Translations under genes and position numbers: made by a program | The notes under the pieces: generated by a model | Databases searched by the model: none | The model's input: only the letters and a program-made list of their open reading frames with translations | Told to the model about the DNA's origin: nothing | Shown: piece after piece, positions 43,775 through 55,200 of the stretch | How positions within the stretch are numbered: the first letter of the stretch is position 1 | Layout: every line of letters starts with the position of its first letter | NCBI GenBank assembly: GCA_030386875.1 | Contig: CM059560.1 | Span: 49,704,757 to 49,768,756 of the forward strand | DNA length: 64,000 bases | Source: Morinoia aosen | Taxonomy: Eukaryota > Arthropoda > Malacostraca > Amphipoda > Talitridae | Direction: 5' to 3'

Positions 43775-44353
43775 TGGGTTCAGGCTCTGCAGGGTTGGCT
43801 AATAATAGATTACAAAGTACCCAAGCATACTCTAACAGCTCAAGCGTGCAACACAACTGCCATGGAAGACCTAAATTCAAAGCTTGAATAACTCAAAAAT
43901 AACGTATCAGCGAGCAGAATGTCATTCGTGTAAAACGTTTTTAAATGTGTTTCTTTAGTGATTCTTTAGATCGGAATTTTTAATTTCTGTGAGCGTATTG
44001 AACTGCATACTGACTTCCTATTTTCAGCACCTATTACTTTTCCAACTTTTATGCATCAATAGCTACTTTTAATCTTGCTCTTTCTTTGCATAGGATGTGA
44101 TGCACGTATTGTGGGCTTAGATTTGTCCCATTCTGTTTCATGCTAAATGATGCCCTTGTAGTGTCCTACCTTAGTTACCCATCAAAATCTTATTTTAGTC
44201 CTTTTATGTTCAGTAATCTAAATATATCTCATTGTAAATTTATTCAATGAAAAGTTCCCACTTCTCTGCCACGTATCACTGATACCTACTGCCTCAGAAG
44301 TATAAAAGTAAGGCTGCTGCTTCACTCGCCTCAAATGGAACTCAATGGCTTAT

Positions 44354-45177
44354 GGAGACCGTCCCCCATATTATGAGATCATGGGTGAAATTGGGATTAT
44401 TGTTGCAATAGGAAGTGTAGGAGGTCAGGTAGATCCTGTGAAAAAATGAGACTTGTACGTTCACTCGTTCGCCCGCTACGGGGGTTTGAAAAATGAAGGG
44501 GAGGGGAGAGGGAAGGGGTATTTTACCATGTTACACCTCCCCCATGGCATTTTCTTCACGGCTTGACGTTGCTGTCATCTCCTATGTCTCTGTATTACTC
44601 TATAATGATTTCAGGGGTCTAACCTGAAGCGAGATTTTTAAAAAATTTTTAATTACAATTGTTTATATGTCTTTGTTTTGCTTATAATGTAAACAATGGA
44701 TTTTGGGTTTCAAAATGCTTCTTCTCCTACAGTTTTTGAGCCACAGTAATGATTTTGGTATCATTGGATGCGGAAAAACAAGGACTTTCCAAAAACTCAA
44801 ATTGCTTTTCACCATAAATTTATGTTCAAAAGATATGTCATAAATCTGCATTTTTTCAATGACATATTTTTTTTTAATTTTTTTTTATTTTTTTTGTAAA
44901 TGAAAAATTGGGGAAAACCATTTCAGTTTTTGGAATGTCCACGTCTTTTTGCATCCAATGATACCAAAATTATTACTGTAGCTCAAAAACTGTCGGACAA
45001 GAAGCATTTAGAAAACCTCTCCTAAATGATAGTTTTCTTTGATTTCCCATTTATTTTTCAGGAAAATAGCACTTTTTCATAGAAGATAATTGATTCTCAT
45101 TTGCATTTCCTATTTACTAAATTTCATAGCTCTAGGTTCAATAATAAAGAAAAGGTTTGTGTGGGGGACGGTGTCCT
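44354..45177. mobile_element. Foldback/MITE-like element with GGAGACCGTCCCCCA ends
   Basis: Outer ends GGAGACCGTCCCCCATA and, inverted, GGACACCGTCCCCCACAC. Inner arms 44722-44800 and 44922-45004 share AGTTTTTGAGC(C/T)ACAGTAAT and ATTTTGGTATCATTGGATGC in inverted order. AT-rich loop, no gene. Target duplication not identified. Confidence 0.75.
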
Positions 45178-45270
45178 TAACCAGCAACACCTGGCCTCAC
45201 ACCCTCTTCCTTCCTCTCTTTGAAATACACTTGTAGTTAGAGGGGCTTAAACTAGCTTACAATTTATAAA

Positions 45271-46045
45271 TTTTATGCTTGAAAGATTTTTTATGTTTGA
45301 CCTGTTTTATATAAAGTGAAAAAATGTTCGATATTTTTTTCTATTATTTTTTAGCTTCTACTAAAATTTCCAGGAGAAATTATTCAAACATTGAGATTCT
45401 TTATAATGGAATTTTGAAAAGTAGAAATTTTATTTGGTTTCATCTGTGAATATTTATGATGATAGTTTATAGTTGAAAGAGTCTATTTTGGATTCAAATG
45501 GTGAACCAAGTTCTTACTAGTGAACTAAAATGAGTGCAATGAAAAATAAATGCAACAATAATGCCATTGTTTTGCATTGTTGGCAGGACATACCAGAAGT
45601 GCATTGTCACTTATTGTGCAATAATTTACCAAAATTTCTGCTGCCACATTATTTTGCTAGTATGAAGTTAAAGAAAGTATAAAATGACACTGTTTTCAGT
45701 TATCTTAGTAAAAAAAAGTTAGAAAATTTGGGTATATATGTTGATTTGGGTTCATTGTTGAATTATTTAAAAGCAATCTGATCTAACATTTGAAAATTTC
45801 TACCATATCAAAAATTTTTAAAATTTATCTTCAATAAAATATAAAACTCTGGTGATCATGTTTATTTTTATTTAATATTGCTCATGTGTTGGTATTGAAA
45901 ACATCTCTGCAAAGTTTTGTAGGTCTATTTTTTGGGGTTCATTAATATATACATATCTAGATATTTATCACTATAATATTTGTTGTTATGTGCTATTTTC
46001 TTTTGTGTTAATAAATGAATTGCATGCAGAATTTCTAGATTGCTT
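45271..46045. other. Upstream of first recognised GCN1 exon, no gene seen
   Basis: Very AT-rich. A first GCN1 exon could be hidden here but no ATG-plus-donor stands out. Confidence 0.4.
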
Positions 46046-46110
46046 ATGCCTCTCTTTGGATTGCTTCTGTGGCAGATAGGGAGGCTTAAACTAACTAATA
46101 ATCTAATCTG
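46046..46110 (+). mobile_element. SINE-like element, copy i (3' end only)
   Basis: CCTCTCTTTGGATTGCTTCT through GATAGGGAGGCTTAAACTAA to TAATAATCTAATCTG. Extreme 5' truncation, ending 33 bp before a GCN1 exon. Confidence 0.85.
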
Positions 46111-46143
46111 CTAGACTTGAAGTAACTGTTCTGTCTTTTGCAG

Positions 46144-46249
46144 CTATTGACGCAGTTGCACTCTCTGCCAGATCTTCTCAAATCTCAAAAGCATGCTGTC
46201 AGAAAAGAAGGACTTCAGCTTCTGCTGCAAATTCTTGTCAATGAACAAG
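46144..46249 (+). CDS. GCN1: GCN1 exon, N-terminus
   Basis: Acceptor GTCTTTTGCAG at 46143, donor GTTAGG at 46250. Encodes LLTQLHSLPDLLKSQKHAVR and KEGLQLLLQILVNEQ, equivalent to the first helices of GCN1. Phase 0 in, phase 1 out. A truncated SINE tail ends about 30 bp before the acceptor. Confidence 0.75.
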
Positions 46250-49200
46250 GTTAGGCCCTTGGTTAAATATGTGCATGTACATTCTCTATCCTAATAGCAT
46301 TTACGTTGAAAGAGGAGAGTTGCTGCTGATGAGCATGGGTGTGACTGTTGTATGTGTGATTCTAATTGTGAGTTTTAGAGAGATGGCATAATGTTGTAGG
46401 GACAACAGTTTTGACAAAGTTAGTTGAATTTTCTTGGATATTTTCTGTAAAAGTTCTGGAGATCAGCATATGTTCTGGCTATTAAAAGAAGTACTAGGAT
46501 AATTGTCTGATTGTAGAGACACATTAATAATATTACTTAATTTTGTGTTGCATACATATTTTATGCTTGGTTAATCATTGCCAAATAATAGGGCTAGGAA
46601 GTAAACTATTGTTGCTTTATGATATTTATAAGTTTGAATGCTGTAACATTTGATGTACATAATTGCAGATTTGCCAGAAAAGCTGGTCAAGTCGTTGTCC
46701 AAGATGGGGGTCATGTTTACTGGCCAGTACAAGGAGAGGGACCTGCGCTGGCTCATGCAACAAGTGGCAGCTGTTGCTGCTTCCAAGCATCCCTCCATGC
46801 CATTCATGACTGCCTCATTCAAATTCATGGCAAAAGCTCACAAGAACATATTGAGCATCACGTATGTAGCATCCCATACTGGGCTATATTTTTGCGGGTG
46901 CATGTCTATTGTGATGGCAGATAGTGATTTAGTTACTGTCTTTATGTATGTTAAAATGTATGCCTTTTAACGAACTGTTTGTTGTTTGATTTAGTTTAGG
47001 AGGGTAGCACTTCCCAGTGCCTTGTACTTAGCAAATTTTCATGTGCAGGGAGACATGGTAATTATAGATAAAGAAGTAAAATTGAGGAATGTTGGACAAA
47101 TGGAAGTTGGATGTTTGTGTGTTAAGTGAGACTATGATGATGAAGAAGAAGAAGAATGATGGGGTTTTGGAGGGGTTAAGCATAAGATATATTTATTGGA
47201 GTGGAAGGAGGTTGAAAAAGAGAGGGTGAGACAGTACTTAAAAATGAATTTTGGAACTCTGTACTAGAATGGAAGAAGTTATAATCAAGGTTGATGTGAG
47301 GTTAGATTAATTTGAATGTGGGTGTGTATTGGGGTGTATGGGCTGGGCAGTGAAAATAATAAAGAAAAAGTGTCAAGAGTGACTGATCAGAATGTGTGAG
47401 TGGGGTTGGGATAAGTGTAGCTGTGGTAGTAATGAGGGACTCGAATGCAATAGTAGGAGATAGGGTGTTTGATGGCATAGTAGAAGAGGAGGGGAGTTAA
47501 AGCAGAGAATAGTGATGAAGCTGTGTGTTTTAAGTATATGGTTTATGATAAAAATAAATCAAAAAATCCTTTTTTAAATATTTATTTTATATTATTAGAT
47601 GGTGCAACTTTAATGGTGGGCAATGCATTTGTCGGAAACGGAATGGAGTGTCATGTTGTAGATTTCCGTGTGTGTGGAGTGTCGGATCATTTTCCTGTGG
47701 AAGCAGAATTATGTAGGTCAAAGCCAGATACGTAGCTCGGCTTTCCTGAGAGTAATCGGAGATCAAAAACTAGTGAAAGTATGGGAGTTGAAAGATATGA
47801 AGTGAAATATATGCAGAGGTCAAGAGTGTTATGCAATTGGAGGTAGCTTTCTATGGGATGTACAGAGGAAATGGAGCTATTTAAAAATGCAAAGTATTGA
47901 AGTTCATGGGGAGGAGGCAGAAAAGAGCAGTCAGAGTGGTGGAGCAATCGAGTACGAGAGGGAACTGGGAAGAGAGTACAAAGAGAGAAGTATAGGTGCA
48001 TAGAGGGCTGCAAAAGAGGCTGAAAGAATGTCTGGTTAGGGGAAATTAGAGGATAAAGGAAAGGGGAAATTAAAGTTAAATTTTGAATAAAATGATGAAA
48101 ATGTGTTGAAAGGATGTGAAGAAATGGAACGTTGATTGAGGAGCACAAGATGAGCAACCAAATGGAGTGATAGTATCACAAGGGAAGGTTGTGCAAAGGT
48201 GTTTTGAGGAATTCTCGAGTGTCAGTAGTGATGAAAAAGCTGTGATTTTAGCTGCTGAAGAGGGGAGAATGCATTGGCTAAAAGAGAGGGGGGAAGAATT
48301 GGTCTTTAGAAACAAAGTATTGAATACTCTGAAAAAACGATGGCAGGGATAGCTGTGTGTGAATATCCAAAGAATGATGGCATGTCAATGGTCGACTGGT
48401 TGGTAAGGTTCTTTAATTGCTTTGTCATGGGAATACATAGTTCCGATTGAATGGCAAGGTGCATGTGTAAGGGTAGACACTTTTGACACTTGTCACAAGT
48501 GTGAAAGTGGTAATTTCAGAAGTATCAGTTTGCCAAGTGCGGTTGGCAAGTTATATGGAAGGATAGGATATGGTACGAATTGCGATGTAGAGGAGTAGCA
48601 GTAGGACTTTGAACAAGGGAAGGGGTGTGTGAATCAGATCTTAACACTACTTCATATCTGTAAGAAGAATTTTCGTAAGTGTTGGGATGTGTTTTGGGCA
48701 TTAATGGATATTGAGAAAGTTTGTGATGAAGTAACTTTGTGGGATGTACTGAGAGCGTATGGAGTGCTGGTTAGTGAGTGCTCTCAAGAGTTTTTAGGCT
48801 AATAGTTGAGCATGTGTTCAAATAAGCAATTAGATAATTGACTAGTTTGGAGTGCTAGTGGGTTTCAGGAAATGATGTATTAAATCACCACGGTTTTCAA
48901 AATATTCATGGCTGGTGTTGTGCGAGAAGTGAATGCGGGAGTATTGAGAACAGGTGCTGAATTAGTGTGAGTGAATGGAAGAGCATGTGAGTTGAATCAG
49001 CTATTGTTTGCTGATGATACAGCCTTAGCAACAAATTCAGAAGTCAAACTTGAAATACTAATTGGCGAATTTGGTCATTTATGTGAGAAATAGTTTAAGT
49101 AAATGTTGGAAAGAGTAAGGTTTTTGGGGAATGGAAATATGGGAGACTTGGATATGTGGCTGCTAGGAAAAACTTTGGAAGAAGTGAATGCATGGCTTGG

Positions 49201-52200
49201 AGAGTGTTGGAAGAAGTTGTGAAATGTAGAAAACTAGGTGTACATGCAAGGAGTAATTGTATGAGAGTAAGGTTGCACTCCCTTTAGGGCATGGGGCTGT
49301 GATTAGGAGGGAGAGTGGCAGGGAGACAGGAGATAAATGTGTATTAGATGCAGTCTAAACAAAGCATGGGAGGTGTGTCCCATAAATCAACCCATGAATG
49401 AGGTGGATTCACCGTTATGGGTTGATTTAGATAAGAACTGACTATCATGTTAAGATGGGGCTCTCGTGTGGAGAGAATGACTGAAAAAGAATGCTACGAG
49501 TGACAGAGTCAGGATTGCAGGAAGGAGATTGATGGGTAGAGGTGTTTGGTGCAGAAAAGAATGGGAGGGGGTGTCAGTTGAAAAAGAAGGGTGAAGAATG
49601 TTTGTGAGCGCCTCACGTTTGAAGCAACGTTAAAGTGGCAATGGACTGCTTCTGGTTTTCTTGCTGGAATGCAACAGAGAATTCTGGGGTGGGAAGAATC
49701 CCGGCTCACCGTGAGGTCAATGGAGGCAAACTAACCTAACGAAAGTGTCTCTACAACAACTCATATCTTTCTAGGTATTGTTGAAGATCAAAAATTGAAT
49801 AATATTTCCGTTTAGTAGGAATATCTGTGTCTGCAGCAACATTTTCATTGTTAAAGAGTTAACTTACTTTGTTTAAATGAATTCACATTAATGATCAATC
49901 CAGTTTAAAAGTGATTCCCAGTTGGAAACATTTTATTTTGGTGGCTGTCTCATGAGAATAATTGTCTTTTTATATATGGACGAAATAAAATTAGTGCAGG
50001 TTATCGCAGTACTATTTTGTCATTTACTCTTTTGGTGTGAAATTCTGTGCTTCCTTTAATGCACCATATACCATCAATTGTATTTACTATCTCCGTAACT
50101 GATTTTTGCAGACCAAGTGTTATATCTAATTTTTGCAGACCGAGCGTGTCGAGGCACTACTTGCAGTACCTGGAAGTGATTTCGGCGGCGTGGGCGGGAG
50201 TGGTGCGCCACAACCGCAAGGCACTGTCAGCGTGCGAGTTGAGTGGCAACTCCTCGTCCAGCTCGCAAGCTGTGGTTGTGGTGGCCGCTGATGACGCTCA
50301 GGTGCTGGTGGACGCGCTATGCCAGTACTTCACCCTCACCGTTGGTAGCAATGACAAAACTCTCACCAGAAGAGCAACTTCCCTCATGGCTCCCATATGG
50401 GCGGATCAAGATTGTGTTCGTGCATTTTCTCAGGTGTGTTCTCTATTTAAATCTTCAGTTCAGTATTTGGGTATTTGTATTATTTGGATGTGGGTATTTT
50501 ATTTGGATTCGAACTCCCTCTCAAGGGCTAAGGACTGCTAGACTAAAACTCTTTGAGAGTTGTGAGGGCGGTATTTGTCTTAGCCGTTCTTGATCATTTG
50601 AAGTAAATTTTATCAGTCCATGGATATCCTTTGTCTATTAAATGAGTTAAATATTCACTCTATTAAATAATCTATTATTTTTTCAGTTTTTTTTAATATT
50701 TGCCAAGTTGAAAAAAGCTTTTCAAGTGAGTAGTACACCTATCAAGATTAATAGCACTGATTTCATTGTGTTGTTGGGATTAAAATTTTTCTTAAAGTGC
50801 TGCCAATTATGCGACGTGTTGCTAACCATGAACGTTCTCATAGGCTCTGAGCAGTGAGGATGCAAACATCCACTACGTGGTGGCAGGTGGACACCTCATC
50901 AAGTACTTGAGGGAACACAACCTGCCTGCCCTTGACGATAAAGTGAAGCAGCAGCTAATCCAATCGTACATCAAGCTCCTCTTCCAGACTAAAGTGAAGG
51001 TAGCTTGCTGTTCTCAGTTCTCTGCTTAAAACAGAGTGCTGTTCTCAGTCCTCTGCATAAAACAGAGTGCTGTTCTCAGTCCTCTGCATAAAACAGAGTG
51101 CTGTTCTCAGTCCTCTGCATAAAACAGAGTGCTGTTCTCAGTCCTCTGCATAAAACAGAGTGCTGTTCTCAGTCCTCTGCATAAAACAGAGTGCTGTTCT
51201 CAGTCCTCTGCATAAAACAGAGTGCTGTTCTCAGTCCTCTGCATAAAACAGAGTGCTGTTCTCAGTCCTCTGCATAAAACAGAGTGCTGTTCTCAGTCCT
51301 CTGCATAAAACAGAGTGCTGTTCTCAGTCCTCTGCATAAAACAGAGTGCTGTTCTCAGTCCTCTGCATAAAACAGAGTGCTGTTCTCAGTCCTCTGCATA
51401 AAACAGAGTGCTGTTCTCAGTCCTCTGCATAAAACAGAGTGCTGTTCTCAGTCCTCTGCATAAAACAGAGTGCTGTTCTCAGTCCTCTGCATAAAACAGA
51501 GTGCTGTTCTCAGTCCTCTGCATAAAACAGAGTGCTGTTCTCAGTCCTCTGCATAAAACAGAGTGCTGTTCTCAGTCCTCTGCATAAAACAGAGTGCTGT
51601 TCTCAGTCCTCTGCATAAAACAGAGTGCTGTTCTCAGTCCTCTGCATAAAACAGAGTGCTGTTCTCAGTCCTCTGCATAAAACAGAGTGCTGTTCTCAGT
51701 CCTCTGCATAAAACAGAGTGCTGTTCTCAGTCCTCTGCATAAAACAGAGTGCTGTTCTCAGTCCTCTGCATAAAACAGAGTGCTGTTCTCAGTCCTCTGC
51801 ATAAAACAGAGTGCTGTTCTCAGTCCTCTGCATAAAACAGAGTGCTGTTCTCAGTCCTCTGCATTAAATAGAGTGCTGTTCTCATTCCTCTGCATTAAAT
51901 AGAGTGCTGTTCTCAGTCCTCTGCATTGAATAGAGTGCTCTTCTCAAGCCAGCTTGAGCTGTGTGCTAGAGTGTGTTATTTTTATTTAAATTTTATGGCT
52001 TTTGTTTTTGTAACTCAATGTAGTAGGTATAGTTGCTGCTGTGCTAAAACTCTATTCTGGCGAATATTATTTGCAGCTTTTTTTCTAGAAGGGTTTCCTA
52101 CAAAAGATTTACTAAGTTGTACTGTACAGTGTGGAGTGAAACTATCGAGACTTAAGTAGTGGTTTGCATGACAATTCCTTTTGAACTATGCAGGCAAAAT

Positions 52201-55200
52201 AACCATGTTTGCACATAACTTAAGTATTCCAAGTTTAAAGTTTTGTAACATGCAAAAAGTGCAAAGTTGTCGTTGAAAGTAATAGCATCTCCTATTTGTT
52301 GAGGAGGGATTGAATAACTTTTTATAAATTTTGAGTTTATTTGTATTTTATTGCATTTTCCCACTCATGGTATACGGTATACCTACTCGGAAATTCTTTA
52401 TAATTTCCCCCAGTTGCTAGAGAGGGCAGCAGTTGTAGGGAAATTTTCTCAGGTGGAAGGGCCTTGCATAAGTTCATCAATTCCATCAAAGTAAGTTATT
52501 TGTGCCTTTGCAGCTACAATCAATTCACGCTAGATTTAAAATTTGATGCATACGCTCTCTTGCTCCACAGCCACCATCGCTGTACGTACAGAGCTGCTCA
52601 GCGCTGCTGCGTGAGCTGACCCACGCCGACCTGCAGGGCGCCGTCATGCCTGCTGTGCACAAGTCACTCCTGAGGAACCCTGAGGCAGTCTTGAGCTCCC
52701 TGGCTGGCCTTGCTGCGCACTGCACCCTCGACCTCTCCCAGTACCTTGCTGAGCTGGCTAAACTGCTCCAAGGTGAGGTTTTTGTGAGGTTTATTCGGTA
52801 AGCGTTGAGCTTGCTGAACTGCTCCAAGGTGAGGTTATGCTTTCTAAACTGCTCCAAGGTGAGTTTTTGCGAGAGTTGTTCGATAAGTGTTGAGCTTGCT
52901 GAGCTGCTCCAAGGTGAGATTTTTGCGAGGGTTGTTCGGTAAGTGTTGAGCTTGCTGAGCTGCTTCAAGGTGAGATTTTTGCGAGGGTTGTTCGGTAAGT
53001 GTTGAGCTTGCTGAGCTGCTTCAAGGTGAGATTTTTGCGAGGGTTGTTCGGTAAGTGTTGAGCTTGCTGAGCTGCTCCAAGGTGAGATTTTTGCGAGGGT
53101 TGTTCGGTAAGTGTTGAGCTTGCTGAGCTGCTTCAAGGTGAGATTTTTGCGAGGGTTGTTCGGTAAGTGTTGAGCTTGCTGAACTGCTCCAAGGTGAGAT
53201 TTTTGCGAGGGTTGTTCGGTAAGTGTTGAGCTTGCTGAACTGCTCCAAGGTGAGGTTATGCTTTCTTAACTGCTCCAAGGTGAGTTTTTGCGAGAGTTGT
53301 TCGACAAGTGTTGAGCTTGCTGAGCTGCTCCAAGGTGAGATTTTTACGAGAGTTGTCCGATAAGTGTTGAGCTTGCTGAGCTGCTCCAAGGTGAGATTTT
53401 TGCGAGGGTTGTTTGTTAAGTGTTGAGCTTGCTGAGCTGCTCCAAGGTGAGATTTTTGCGAGGTGGTGTTTGGGAAGTGTAGTGAAGCTTACCAACATTA
53501 GGGAATTGTTTCTTAGGGTTATTATTGTATGTGCAGCTAGTTTTTGATAGATTTAGTATAGCTTGACAAAAAATATAGTCTTACTGTTAGGAGAAGGATT
53601 GAGTATCATTACTTGGTCTTTTCTCTTATGAAATGGATTTATTCTTACTTCTTTTCTTTTCTGAAATGGATTTATTCTTACTTCTTTTCTTTTCATGACA
53701 TTGCCCAGTGACACTCATTAATTCTCGATACAAGTTTCAATGGTATTCTCAATTTCCTCAAATTGATTGCACAAGTAGTGATTACTTATAATACTGCCTA
53801 TTCCAGCGCCGCTGCACCACAAAGAGGACGCGGTACGCAGTGACGCGGTGGTGGTGTGTGGGGCGCTCGCTCGCCAGTGCTCTGACGCGGACGCTGTCAA
53901 GCTCTTCGTGAACACTCTCTTCGACGTGTACTTCGGCTCTGATGGCAAGCTCACTGTCACCACGCACAAAGTGTCTGTGCTGCAGGTTTGTCTCTGTGGC
54001 CAGTATTGTAAAATGTACAATGACTAGCTCGTAGCACTGTGATTTAAAGGGTGGAATGTAGTTCTATTTAGGGTAGTAATTTTTTTACAGGTCTGTCTCT
54101 GTAGCCAGTATTGCAAAATGTACAGTTACATTACTCGTAGCACTGTGCTTTAAAGTGTCTAATGCAATTCTAGTCAGGGCTGTCATTTTTTTAACTCGCT
54201 CTAGATTTATTGAATTTCTAATTTTTATTATGTGATGGTCGCAATTCCTTGATTACACGATTGACCCTTACAACATAGGTGTGTAGAATGTGCACACAAA
54301 TTTAAAATACAGTACATGCAGATATTCACGTTTTTTTAAGTTAGATGACGATGTTAAATAGAAAAAAACGAGCGGAAACTGTATGACAACTTGATCTATT
54401 TTAAGTAGCAAATGTGTAACCTAATTGGTAACTATCAGGTATTGATAACTTTTTGCGATAGTGTTAGAAGCTTATGAATTATCTCCAGACATCTAGTGCT
54501 CGTAAACATTATGAGCCATTGGGAATTAACAAATTGTCTCTCACGCTGCTCCACAGAAAACCGGATGTGAAAAACATCCCTTCAATTGAAGAAAAACTTG
54601 TTAGGCAATTGCGAAGCTACACAATGAACGTGAAGAAACTTCTTGGTAAATGAAAGTGATTCCTTTCCTTGTTTCGTGGAATTAGCTTCCTCTGTTTTTC
54701 TTGTGTTGTGGATGAAAACAGTGAATCACCTAACGTACAACAAACATGTGAATATGACATTTATTTACTATACTGTGTATAGACTAAGATAAAAATAACA
54801 TCAGCTCTGGAAGGACGTGAGGTTCCAAGCTGAAGGTGAGATGGGCCGTCCTTTTTTTAAAAATATAGTTGATGGATTTCTGTTCTGTTCATTACCGTCC
54901 TTTTTTCAACACCCCTTCCTCTTCTTATTTTTCTAGTTTTCACGCAGAATATTGTATAGTTTTTACCTTTATTCGATAATTTGAGCACTTAACTCCTATT
55001 TTCTTCTCAAACTTTTTGTCTTTTTAATTTATTTTGCAATCTTGCCGTTTCTATGCGCAGGTGCATCCTTTCGATGTGCATAGATTCCACATTCATTTAA
55101 TTCCAATTTAAATGGTGCCTTTCTTTCTTGAGGGAAACCTTTGTTGTAGTTGAGCAAGCCCAAACTCACTAATCTAATCTTAGTTTGAAACTTTTTGTTA

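Larger units (their letters stand above)
41322..44013. mobile_element. Foldback element B, containing a MITE and a LINE
   Basis: Left arm 41322-41567 and right arm 43775-44013 are inverted copies: GGTCAATATGCAGTTTAATG / CATTCTGCTCGCTGATACG-type segments and CCCTGCAGAGCCTGAACCCA match at the inner ends. The arms are about 80-85% alike by eye, so the element is old. Same family as foldback A (shared AGAATGA(A/C)ATTCTGCT). Confidence 0.8.
41208..45270 (+). mobile_element. SINE-like element, copy h, in three pieces
   Basis: Pieces 41208-41321, about 44014-44180 and 45190-45270 are consecutive parts of one decayed family member, separated by foldback B and by the element at 44354-45177. Confidence 0.6.

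Noticed and set aside
47687..48157. 156-codon minus-strand ORF (Ser/Leu/His-rich)
   Set aside because: Antisense of the decayed LINE, no recognisable domain.
51007..51950. Possible CRISPR-like array (31-bp units)
   Set aside because: Units are contiguous with no unique spacers and lie in an animal intron; it is a minisatellite.
52525..53498. Minus-strand ORFs rich in SPWSSSASSTL repeats
   Set aside because: Antisense reading of the donor array and the GCN1 exon; periodicity equals the 56-bp unit.
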